From a bacterium (GTDB lineage Bacteria; Auribacterota; UBA3054; B51-G9), in NCBI GenBank assembly GCA_029939815.1, contig JAOZSF010000044.1, positions 4,458-9,860 on the forward strand: a stretch of DNA of 5,403 nt, written 5' to 3'. The translations under genes were made by a program, and so were the position numbers. Positions 1-5,338 of this stretch are shown here, one piece after another; position 1 is the stretch's first letter; each line of letters starts with the position of its first letter. The notes beneath the pieces were generated by a model. It was not told where the DNA came from. It saw only the letters and a list, made by a program, of their open reading frames with translations, and ran no database searches.

Positions 1-24
1 GTGTGGTCTGTGTGGTCCGTGGGT
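1..24. repeat. Edge of a short-period (about 9 bp) tandem repeat
   Basis: The first bases contain GTGTGGTC, then TGTGTGGTC, then a degenerate CGTGGGT, which gives a period of about 9 bp. The array is cut by the window edge, so its full length is unknown. It lies just beyond the stop codon of the secreted-protein gene, in what should be intergenic DNA. From memory, similar GTCCGTGTGGTC-type microrepeats occur between genes in several environmental phyla, but this could not be checked here. Confidence 0.45.
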
Positions 25-38
25 AAAAATCTTATATT

Positions 39-1094
39 TTATCTTGCCCCCACAGGAAAATGAATAAAAAATTGAATCGTTCCCGAACGGGTAGCTAAAA
101 AAGGCGGTTTCCACTCTGTTCGGCTTCTTATTCTCAAACGAATTAAACCCGCCTGCTTATCTGGTGTTGTTTTAGGTAAAATATTCCACACATTTAAGTA
201 AGAGCTGTCAAGATAAAAGGTCATCCAGTCATTTTTAGTAATCACGGAGAGTTCGTTGATATTTTTATTTTCTTTAACTAAATCCGGGGCAGAGATATCA
301 TCGAGAAAAGCAAGTCTAATTTTTCCGTTATCATATTTTAAAGTTACCAAGTCATTTTCAGCAGTACGGCGCGGAATGTTCAAATCGATATATGGATTTC
401 TTGAATCATCAGGCAATTGTTTTAACAGAGTATAAGAAAAAACAATCATGCAGTCACCACGATTATTCTGCTTTATTGATAATTTCACATCTGCAACCAC
501 ATTACTTTCAGCAAAAATATAATTATCAAAAGCTTTCCCTATCAATTCAAATTCATTCTTGGTATCAATTTTTTGCCATTTGATTTGAAAATTGCCGAGT
601 TGACAGAACAAATTTCTAATTAGAAGTTTGTTCTGAAGATAAAAAGACAGGAAGTTTTTTTCCAACCCCTTTCCGCGCAGGATTTTGATCCTTACCGGCT
701 TTAACTGTACAGCCGTTATCCCGCCGACTCCGGCATCCCGAAACATAGCCCCGCTTTTACATTTAACTATATTTTCATATAGTTTTGATTTTTCTTTATT
801 AAAAACAATAACATCACATGTTAAGGACGGTACATCTTTTGTCGCATTTTTTATCGGAATAGATTTATATATTGTTTTCTCAGGAGCAAGGTCAAATCCA
901 AAACCATTCACTAATATTTCAACACCATCCGCGTTCGCGAATTTTATAACCCCGGAAATATTGCTGCGAGTGTTGTTACGGACACCAAAATCAAGTTTCC
1001 CTTCCCTTACAACAGTTCTCGCGGCAAGTTTTACAGGCTGTTCATCTGCAAATATCGCTATTGCAAATAAAAATATAACGAGAATTTTTTTCAT
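39..1094 (-). CDS. Secreted or periplasmic protein of unknown function, mostly beta-strand
   Basis: I do not recognise this 351-residue protein. It starts with a clear Sec signal peptide: MKK, then a hydrophobic run (residues 4-15), with probable cleavage after A16 before DEQ. No further membrane segment follows, so the mature protein is exported. The mature part alternates short hydrophobic and polar stretches, as beta-sandwiches do. Residues about 30-85 (VRNNTRSNISGVIKF, then LAPEKTIYKSIPI) have the rhythm of an Ig-like domain of the kind attached to glycoside hydrolases; this is inference from pattern only. There are four cysteines in the mature protein (C93, C112, C164, C215), which could form disulfides. 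Residues about 130-351 form a second unassigned region with many aromatics. The gene begins 5 bp after the glycosyltransferase stop and has no Shine-Dalgarno, so it is probably co-transcribed and translationally coupled. A polysaccharide- or envelope-related role is plausible from context but unproven. Confidence 0.85.
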   Translation of the reverse strand: MKKILVIFLFAIAIFADEQPVKLAARTVVREGKLDFGVRNNTRSNISGVIKFANADGVEILVNGFGFDLAPEKTIYKSIPIKNATKDVPSLTCDVIVFNKEKSKLYENIVKCKSGAMFRDAGVGGITAVQLKPVRIKILRGKGLEKNFLSFYLQNKLLIRNLFCQLGNFQIKWQKIDTKNEFELIGKAFDNYIFAESNVVADVKLSIKQNNRGDCMIVFSYTLLKQLPDDSRNPYIDLNIPRRTAENDLVTLKYDNGKIRLAFLDDISAPDLVKENKNINELSVITKNDWMTFYLDSSYLNVWNILPKTTPDKQAGLIRLRIRSRTEWKPPFLATRSGTIQFFIHFPVGAR

Positions 1095-1099
1095 GTTTT

Positions 1100-1990
1100 T
1101 TATTTTATAAGACAGCGGATGAGCGAGGAGAATAATTTTATTCTTACAGGATTATTTTTGATAGCTTCTATGTAAAAATCACGTGCTGCTTTTTTATCGT
1201 TATCTGCTTCATACTCTTTACCGAGATGCCACAAAACATTAGCTTTCCGCTTTTTTAATTCCTTATTAAAACCTGCTTCTTTGGCAATCACGGTGTGCCG
1301 GTCAATAACTTTCAACTGTGCTTCAAAAATTTTTCTTTTCTGTGTTTTGGCTGTTGAGGTCGGATGAGAACGGAATTTAACCAGAACTTCCGGACAATAA
1401 ACGGCATCGTATTTTTCCAGGATTCTAAGAAAAAAATCCCATTCATCACTTGGAATGAAATCGGAATTAAAGCCGCCTTCAACTTTAGCAGTTTCTTTTT
1501 TGACAAGAACAGTTGACGGAGGAATAAACAATTTTCCCGAAATAAGCAATCGTAAAGATTTATTCCTGTCATCCGAACCGTTTTTCTTGACCACTTCTCT
1601 GCCGTCAGCATAAAATCTTGAAAAAGCTGTATAGCAGAAAGACGCGTTTGTTCCTTTTAATACCTCAACCTGTCTTTCCAGCTTTTCAGGAAGCCAGATG
1701 TCATCCTGATCAATAAAAGAAAGCCATTCCCCTTTTGCCTCATTAATTCCGTGATTTCGTGCTGAAGCAACGCCACCGTTTTTTTGTGTAACAATTTTCA
1801 GATTTTTTAAAATTGAGCAGGAAGATTTAGAACTGATTTTTTTTATTATTTCTGCTGAACTATCCGTGCTGCCGTCATCAACAATAATCAATTCCGCATT
1901 ATTAAAACTCTGCTGACCGACAGACAGCAGAGTTTTTTCAATGAATTCCCCACCGTTATAGAGGGGCAGAATTATGGATATTAAAGACAT
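1100..1990 (-). CDS. Family 2 glycosyltransferase (GT-A fold) with a C-terminal TPR-like helical tail
   Basis: This enzyme should transfer a sugar from a nucleotide-sugar donor to a glycan or lipid acceptor on the cytoplasmic face of the membrane. The N-terminus ISIILPLYNGGEFIEKTLLS (residues 4-23) is the standard GT2 opening. It is followed by VDDGSTD (37-43, nucleotide binding), NGGVASARNHG (71-81), SFIDQDDIW (91-99, the metal-binding DxD equivalent) and DEWDFFLRI (182-190, whose acidic residue is the usual catalytic base position). All key motifs are present, so it is probably active. There is no transmembrane segment. Residues about 250-281 (WHLGKEYEADNDKKAARDF, then AIKNNP) fit one TPR-like helical hairpin, which may bind a partner or the membrane. 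At 296 residues it has normal length for the family. The start is fixed by an in-frame TAG at 2000-2002, only 9 bp upstream of the ATG. There is no Shine-Dalgarno. Donor and acceptor cannot be read from the sequence; O-antigen, capsule or exopolysaccharide assembly is the usual role. Confidence 0.93.
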   Translation of the reverse strand: MSLISIILPLYNGGEFIEKTLLSVGQQSFNNAELIIVDDGSTDSSAEIIKKISSKSSCSILKNLKIVTQKNGGVASARNHGINEAKGEWLSFIDQDDIWLPEKLERQVEVLKGTNASFCYTAFSRFYADGREVVKKNGSDDRNKSLRLLISGKLFIPPSTVLVKKETAKVEGGFNSDFIPSDEWDFFLRILEKYDAVYCPEVLVKFRSHPTSTAKTQKRKIFEAQLKVIDRHTVIAKEAGFNKELKKRKANVLWHLGKEYEADNDKKAARDFYIEAIKNNPVRIKLFSSLIRCLIK

Positions 1991-2055
1991 AATAAATTTC
2001 TAATTGCTCTAAATAAATCCCCTAATGAAATAACATGCGTATTTCGCATGGTCAT
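1981..2055 (-). CDS. Possible 24-codon ORF overlapping the start of the glycosyltransferase
   Basis: A short reading frame begins with MTMRNTHVISLGDLF. It ends with a TAA at 1981-1983, which lies inside the glycosyltransferase gene, a 10-bp overlap in another frame. Its ATG overlaps the TGA of the tiny ORF upstream (ATGA). The pattern resembles a translationally coupled leader, but there is no Shine-Dalgarno and so short a frame can arise by chance. It may also be a remnant of a decayed gene. Low confidence. Confidence 0.12.
   Translation of the reverse strand: MTMRNTHVISLGDLFRAIRNLLCL
2034..2050. other. Perfect 6-bp hairpin in the glycosyltransferase leader region
   Basis: CATGCG-TATTT-CGCATG forms a 6-bp GC-containing stem with a 5-base loop, about 45-60 bp upstream of the glycosyltransferase start. 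On the minus strand it is followed by TTATTTC, not a solid T run, so it is a poor intrinsic terminator. It could be an RNA hairpin in the leader or a protein-binding dyad. Function not established. Confidence 0.35.
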
Positions 2056-2111
2056 AATCCAATGTCCAATACACCAATTTTAGACATTTCTTCTTTTGTG
2101 TATTTGTTCAT
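2052..2111 (-). CDS. Possible 19-residue leader ORF or gene remnant
   Basis: The frame reads MNKYTKEEMSKIGVLDIGL and stops at TGA. The charged, lysine- and glutamate-rich start looks more protein-like than random AT-rich spacer, which is why it is listed. It has no ribosome binding site and no recognised family. It sits immediately beside the left end of the inverted-repeat element, so it could be the N-terminal stub of a gene broken by that insertion, or simply chance. Confidence 0.15.
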   Translation of the reverse strand: MNKYTKEEMSKIGVLDIGL

Positions 2112-2142
2112 TGTTTAAATTGGCTTACTCGAAAAGGTAAAG

Positions 2143-2185
2143 TCCCCTCTTGAGAGGGGTGGCAGCGGAGCTGACGGGGTGTGTT
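2143..2185 (+). repeat. Left inner inverted-repeat arm
   Basis: This arm contains the hairpin CCCCTCT-TG-AGAGGGG (7-bp stem), then a small CAGC-GGA-GCTG hairpin in its variable centre, then CGGGGTGTGTT. Each block except the variable centre is matched exactly in inverted orientation by the right arm. The hairpins would form in RNA from either strand, but neither is followed by a T tract, so an intrinsic terminator role is not supported. Confidence 0.75.
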
Positions 2186-2216
2186 GCCCGCCGCCGATAA
2201 TCGAAAAAAGAGTTTT

Positions 2217-2236
2217 AAACATGAAAATTAATGTTT
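2217..2236. repeat. Small dyad in the core of the element
   Basis: AAACAT and ATGTTT flank an 8-base spacer within the AT-rich core of the inverted-repeat element. It is weak and could be chance in such AT-rich sequence. Confidence 0.2.
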
Positions 2237-2266
2237 TTTACATTTAAGCTTTATGGGGTAACAAAT

Positions 2267-2306
2267 AACACACCCCGCCCTAAAGGACACCCCTCTCAAG
2301 AGGGGA
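2267..2306 (-). repeat. Right inner inverted-repeat arm
   Basis: On the plus strand this reads AACACACCCCG, a 10-base variable centre (CCCTAAAGGA), then CACCCCTCTCAAGAGGGGA. It is the inverted match of the left arm, with a centre 3 bases shorter. The variable centres differ almost completely while the flanking blocks are identical, which suggests that the conserved blocks are the functional part. Confidence 0.75.
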
Positions 2307-2367
2307 TTTAATTTAGCGGCCGAAGTCAAATACCCTTGTCGAGCAAGCCCTAAACAGAGTAAATTTT

Positions 2368-4050
2368 TTAACTCTCCCATTTATCACGAATCATCTTTTC
2401 TGTTTCTTTTGTGAGAATTTCGCCGTTCTCAAGTGTAGCGGCAGCTCCCTCGCAAACCGAATCAACATCCACAACCGCAGTTAACGGAAGATCGACCGCA
2501 TGCGGATAGACAACTGTTTTCCCCGCGAATTTAGCATCGATCAACGCTTGCATTCCTTCTTTAAGCGAGTTCATTCCGCCGATTGCAGCGAGAGCATAAA
2601 CAGGCGCTAATTTTCCGGTTTCTGTAAGCTCAAGCGTATGACGGATATCGTCCATACTTGATCCGCTTGACCCAATGAATCTTTGTCCCTGCGAAACGAT
2701 TTTCCCAATATTAACTGTTGCGCTTTTCCCTGCAGGAATTCCCGCGAAGATATTCATCAAACCGCCTTCGCCAAGCATTTTTGCCGCTCCCGCAAGAACA
2801 GCAGGAACAGGAACAAGCATAACTATGTCATCAAATCCGCCGTCACTTAATTCACAAAGTTTAGCGTTAAAAGCATCTTCATTTTCAAAACTTTTCGGAT
2901 TTAGTGTAATGAATTCAATTCCTTTAGCATCGGCTTTACCTTGAAGATGATCTTTCAGTTTTTCTAATCTGTTATCATCCATATCGGTAACAACAACTTT
3001 TTTAGGACCATCATCCATTTCAAGGGCGAGCTGTGTATGCATTTGTCCCATCGCACCGGCACCGCCCGGCAACCACACGCTTCCGTCTTTTTTAATTGTT
3101 TTCCTTGTATTATTTTTGTATGCTTCAGCAACATCGTTTGATTTTGTGCCGACATACCTCCAGGCTTTATAATGAATACTGCCGACATCGATATCAGCTT
3201 CAAGGTCATCATAATCCCCTGCGAGGCAGAACACGCCGTTCATTTTCAGTTGTCTTGATAAAGCCTCAATTTTTTCAACAGGATGATTTCCGACAACAAT
3301 TAAATCATCAGCCGCTTCACTGCAATTATCATCATTTTCAACTTCAAAGTTATACTCTTTCGCAAGTAATTCAATTTCCTCTTTTAATCTCCTGTCAATA
3401 TTTGAAGTTATAATTTTTGCAGGAACAGTATTTTTACTGAAAAGATTCGCGATTACTTCATCAGACGGACTACCGGCACCGACAACTCTCATCAATCCAC
3501 TATTTTTAATCTCAGTTCTGAAAATAATTCTGTAAGCGGCAATAACACAAGTCCAGGGCTCGATAAGCGCAGCTTCCGACACGGTTAGATTATCTGTAAT
3601 TTTCAAAAGATAACAGCCGTCATCTCCGTTAAGAATAGGTTCGGTCATAACACTGTACTGCGCCATTCCGCCGTTTATCGCATAACCGTAAGCGAGACCT
3701 TTTCCATGGAAGAAAATATCTGCCTGAATAATAAATCTTTCTCCGAGTTTAAATTTATCTTCAAGATTTTTGCCAACTCCGACAATTGAAAGGACGGCTT
3801 CATGACCGGGAATAACAGGTTCCTTTTTAAGATCGTCAACAATCACACGCGGATGCTCTTCTCCGGCACGAATGAGTTTAACGTCTGAAAAGCATAGGCC
3901 GATAGCTTCCACTTTCATAAGAAGTTCGTCATCAGAATACAACGGAACAGGAATAACGCTTGGTTTTTCATTTTCGCCGAAAGCTTCCATACCGGCGCCA
4001 AATAACTGCCATGCGAGCATTTCTTTAGGTAGATCAGTTTGAGTATTCAT
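2368..4050 (-). CDS. SorE-like zinc-dependent sugar/polyol (phosphate) dehydrogenase with two tandem Rossmann-type domains
   Basis: This is a cytoplasmic medium-chain dehydrogenase that should interconvert a hydroxyl and a carbonyl on a polyol or sugar phosphate using NAD(H). The catalytic domain (residues 1-185) has GLCFSD (catalytic-zinc C53), PGHE (H83, E84) and ALIEPWTCVI (E164), so the catalytic zinc site is complete. The four-cysteine structural-zinc loop is absent. ERFIIQAD (104-111), YGYAINGG (121-128), FDDIVMLVPVPA (406-417), IFAGIP (434-439) and the end LPLTAVVD (521-528) resemble L-sorbose-1-phosphate reductase (SorE) as I remember it. SorE has about 400 residues; this has 560. The extra length is a degenerate nucleotide-binding fold (186-320, starting RVVGAGSPSD). 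It precedes a canonical one (323-510) with GGAGAMG (329-335) and D356 ending the second strand, which favours NAD. The start is fixed by an in-frame TGA at 4057-4059. There is no Shine-Dalgarno. It is divergent from the URO-D gene. The exact substrate is unknown. Confidence 0.9.
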   Translation of the reverse strand: MNTQTDLPKEMLAWQLFGAGMEAFGENEKPSVIPVPLYSDDELLMKVEAIGLCFSDVKLIRAGEEHPRVIVDDLKKEPVIPGHEAVLSIVGVGKNLEDKFKLGERFIIQADIFFHGKGLAYGYAINGGMAQYSVMTEPILNGDDGCYLLKITDNLTVSEAALIEPWTCVIAAYRIIFRTEIKNSGLMRVVGAGSPSDEVIANLFSKNTVPAKIITSNIDRRLKEEIELLAKEYNFEVENDDNCSEAADDLIVVGNHPVEKIEALSRQLKMNGVFCLAGDYDDLEADIDVGSIHYKAWRYVGTKSNDVAEAYKNNTRKTIKKDGSVWLPGGAGAMGQMHTQLALEMDDGPKKVVVTDMDDNRLEKLKDHLQGKADAKGIEFITLNPKSFENEDAFNAKLCELSDGGFDDIVMLVPVPAVLAGAAKMLGEGGLMNIFAGIPAGKSATVNIGKIVSQGQRFIGSSGSSMDDIRHTLELTETGKLAPVYALAAIGGMNSLKEGMQALIDAKFAGKTVVYPHAVDLPLTAVVDVDSVCEGAAATLENGEILTKETEKMIRDKWES

Positions 4051-4103
4051 TTTATATCATTGTTTATTGTTAAAAAAGTTTATATACTTATTTATATTAA
4101 GTA

Positions 4104-4132
4104 ATTCTATCAATTTCAATATTTATTGTCAA
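4104..4132 (-). promoter_or_regulatory. Sigma-70-type promoter for the dehydrogenase gene
   Basis: Read on the minus strand, a perfect -35 TTGACA (4127-4132) is followed after exactly 17 bases by TAGAAT (4104-4109), one mismatch from the consensus -10. Transcription would begin near 4097, giving a leader of about 47 bases. No ribosome binding site precedes the ATG; the bases just upstream are AT-rich. This is the strongest promoter in the window by sequence. Confidence 0.72.
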
Positions 4133-4177
4133 TCAACAGTTCACAGGATAATTTAAAAACATACATTTTATTACTTT

Positions 4178-4186
4178 TGATATAAT
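4178..4186 (+). promoter_or_regulatory. Extended -10 promoter for the URO-D gene, implying a leaderless transcript
   Basis: TGATATAAT is a perfect extended -10 (TGnTATAAT). The usual start point, 6-8 bases past the hexamer, falls at about 4192-4194, which is the ATG at 4193 itself. No good -35 is visible 16-19 bases upstream, but an extended -10 often makes one unnecessary. The TGA in this motif is also the in-frame stop just before the gene, so the coding sequence cannot start earlier. Confidence 0.6.
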
Positions 4187-4192
4187 ACTTAC

Positions 4193-5206
4193 ATGAAAAA
4201 TATATTCCAACCTCTTACACGTAAACAAGTAGCCGATGTGGTCGAAAGAAAGTCCGCCGCACCGCGTGTTCCACTAATCCACGCTAAAGACTGGGGCGAA
4301 GGTCTTGCCGGACAGTACGGCGATAAACTTAACCGGTTCGATAAATATCCTGAAGACGCCGCACAAATTATGATTAAACCGGTTAACGCGGAAACTATGA
4401 ATTTATCATGGTCATGGAATAAAAACGCGGCTCACGATTCAAGAATCGTGATTGATGACTGGGCAAAACTTGACGAATTTATTGAAAAACTGCCTTCGCC
4501 GGAATCCGACCCGCAGATGGAACTCACAATTGAAAAAGCTGAAAAGTTCAAACAGAATGACCAATACCTTCTTTTTGGATGGTGGAGACTCTTTTTTGAA
4601 CGGCCGTGGGACTTGCGCGGAATGGAAAATCTTATGGTTGATTATTACACCGAACCGGAGAATGTACACAAACTTCATTCCGCTTTACTTGAACATTTTC
4701 TGAAATATCTTGACTTTGCCGAAAAAGAAATACATCCGGACGGTTTTTGGACGAGCGATGATTTGGGACATCAGACATCACTAATGATGTCACCGGACAT
4801 TTTCCGGGAATTCATCAAGCCCTATTACAAAAAAATCGGAAGTTTTTTAAAAAAGAAAAATATTCACTGGTGGCTGCACAGTTGCGGAAACAATACTGAA
4901 ATTATGTCCGATCTTGTCGAAACGGATGTGACCATTTTTCATCCTGTGCAAAAAGGAACAATGGATGAAATCAAAATCGCAAAAGAATTCGGTGATAAAT
5001 TATCTTTTCTTGTCGGTTTCGATGTTCAACACACAATTCAGGAAGCCGATGAAAAAGGTGTACGCGAAGAAGTAAGATTTCTAATTGATAATTTTAATCG
5101 ACCCGACGGTGGAATGTGTTTGGCAGCAGGCAACGGAATTATCGCCGGTACACCTATAGAAAATATTGAAGCATTTTTAAACGAAGCGGTCACATATAGA
5201 ACTTGA
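4193..5206 (+). CDS. URO-D superfamily protein of the non-haem, methyltransferase-like branch
   Basis: The 337-residue protein has the URO-D family TIM-barrel pattern: FGWWRLFFERPWDLRGMENL (128-147), FWTSDDLGHQTSLMMSPDIF (185-204) followed by REFIKPYYKKI, LHSCGNN (228-234) and a closing AGNGIIAGTPIENIEAFL (312-329). It lacks the N-terminal RQAGRYxPEY signature of true haem uroporphyrinogen decarboxylase. H229-S-C231 is the HxC metal site of corrinoid-linked methyltransferases such as MtaA, MtbA and CmuA. The third ligand of that site, a cysteine in the final GCG segment, is N314 here; C309 lies five residues earlier and is the only other cysteine. It has no signal peptide, so it is cytoplasmic. 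No corrinoid protein gene is present in the window. The divergent sugar-type dehydrogenase suggests a catabolic role, but the reaction is unknown. The only possible start is the ATG at 4193: TGA lies in frame at 4178 and the next Met is residue 60. Confidence 0.9.
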   Translation: MKNIFQPLTRKQVADVVERKSAAPRVPLIHAKDWGEGLAGQYGDKLNRFDKYPEDAAQIMIKPVNAETMNLSWSWNKNAAHDSRIVIDDWAKLDEFIEKLPSPESDPQMELTIEKAEKFKQNDQYLLFGWWRLFFERPWDLRGMENLMVDYYTEPENVHKLHSALLEHFLKYLDFAEKEIHPDGFWTSDDLGHQTSLMMSPDIFREFIKPYYKKIGSFLKKKNIHWWLHSCGNNTEIMSDLVETDVTIFHPVQKGTMDEIKIAKEFGDKLSFLVGFDVQHTIQEADEKGVREEVRFLIDNFNRPDGGMCLAAGNGIIAGTPIENIEAFLNEAVTYRT

Positions 5207-5310
5207 TGCTTAGTCGATCCTTAAAACCCACTTCCGATGACTATTACCAATATGCCGGATACAAGGCTTGGAAGGTGAATTTGCGGGCGCGGTCTTTGAC
5301 CGCGGATTGA
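5206..5310 (+). CDS. Possible 34-residue ORF coupled to the URO-D gene stop
   Basis: An ATG overlaps the URO-D stop codon (TGATG), an arrangement typical of translational coupling. The frame encodes a 34-residue peptide with MLSRSLKPTSDDYYQY at its start and AGYKAWKVNLRARS after it. No family is recognised. It ends inside an 11-bp tandem duplication. Removing one copy would extend the frame to about 43 codons, ending at TAA at 5347-5349, so it may be a frameshifted remnant. Chance is a real alternative. Confidence 0.25.
   Translation: MLSRSLKPTSDDYYQYAGYKAWKVNLRARSLTAD
5288..5304. other. GC-rich 7-bp hairpin after the URO-D gene
   Basis: CGCGGTC-TTT-GACCGCG forms a perfect 7-bp stem with a 3-base loop, 82 bp after the URO-D stop. 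It is the strongest hairpin downstream of that gene and could stabilise or end the transcript. The T run that an intrinsic terminator needs does not follow directly; the next bases are GATTGACCGCGG. Confidence 0.4.
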
Positions 5311-5317
5311 CCGCGGA
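5296..5317 (+). repeat. 11-bp perfect tandem duplication
   Basis: TTGACCGCGGA occurs twice with no gap (5296-5306 and 5307-5317). The first copy also forms the right side of the GC-rich hairpin, so the second copy offers an alternative pairing partner. Because 11 is not a multiple of three, the duplication shifts the frame of the small ORF that crosses it. Confidence 0.8.
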
Positions 5318-5323
5318 AAATTC

Positions 5324-5338
5324 GATGTTAAAAACATC
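5324..5338. terminator. Weak terminator-like hairpin
   Basis: GATGTT-AAA-AACATC is a perfect 6-bp stem with a 3-base loop. An ATTTTTT tract lies 13 bp downstream (5352-5358), further than a normal intrinsic terminator needs. It is the nearest thing to a terminator for the URO-D transcript, but the stem is AT-rich and the call is weak. Confidence 0.2.

Larger units (their letters stand above)
2122..2349. mobile_element. Nested inverted-repeat element (MITE- or REP/BIME-like), non-coding
   Basis: The element has two layers of inverted repeats around an AT-rich core. The outer pair is GGCTTACTCGAAAAGG at 2122-2137 and the complement of GGCTTGCTCGACAAGG at 2334-2349, matching at 14 of 16 bases. 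The inner pair spans 2143-2185 and 2267-2306: TCCCCTCTTGAGAGGGGTG and CGGGGTGTGTT are identical in both arms and flank a variable centre of 13 or 10 bases. The 81-bp core (2186-2266) encodes nothing recognisable. No transposase is present, so any mobility would need an enzyme from elsewhere. From memory, arms of nearly this sequence are scattered through Bacteroidota and other genomes and often flank small DUF559-type endonuclease genes. This copy is too short to contain one. It lies downstream of the dehydrogenase gene and upstream of the glycosyltransferase gene. Confidence 0.7.

Noticed and set aside
392..583. A 63-codon plus-strand frame
   Set aside because: It lies wholly antisense to the secreted-protein gene, has low-complexity composition and no motif.
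685..1110. A 141-codon plus-strand frame opposite the secreted-protein gene
   Set aside because: It is antisense to a gene with a clear signal peptide and tight operon spacing. Its product has no recognisable domain and its composition follows from the opposite strand.
1312..1611. A 99-codon minus-strand frame within the glycosyltransferase gene
   Set aside because: It is an out-of-frame shadow of a gene with intact GT2 motifs.
2143..2306. Intrinsic terminators formed by the CCCCTCT-TG-AGAGGGG hairpins
   Set aside because: Neither hairpin is followed by a T tract on either strand, and their symmetric inverted arrangement is better explained as element ends.
2122..2349. CRISPR array or phage attachment site
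   Set aside because: The repeats are inverted, not direct and regularly spaced, and there is no integrase or tRNA nearby.
2675..3413. Plus-strand frames (2675-2944, 3096-3413) and a minus-strand shadow frame (2964-3212) inside the dehydrogenase gene
   Set aside because: All overlap a dehydrogenase whose motifs are continuous in one frame; none has a domain or upstream signal of its own.
4117..4128. CAAT-ATTT-ATTG dyad in the shared control region as an operator
   Set aside because: Four-base arms in very AT-rich sequence are expected by chance; its overlap with the dehydrogenase promoter is suggestive but insufficient.
4439..4703. Two frames of about 80 codons, one on each strand, within the URO-D gene
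   Set aside because: Both overlap conserved URO-D motifs in the true frame and have no independent support.
4193..5206. Haem-pathway uroporphyrinogen decarboxylase (HemE)
   Set aside because: The N-terminal RQAGRYxPEY signature that defines HemE is absent, and an HxCG metal-type motif is present instead.
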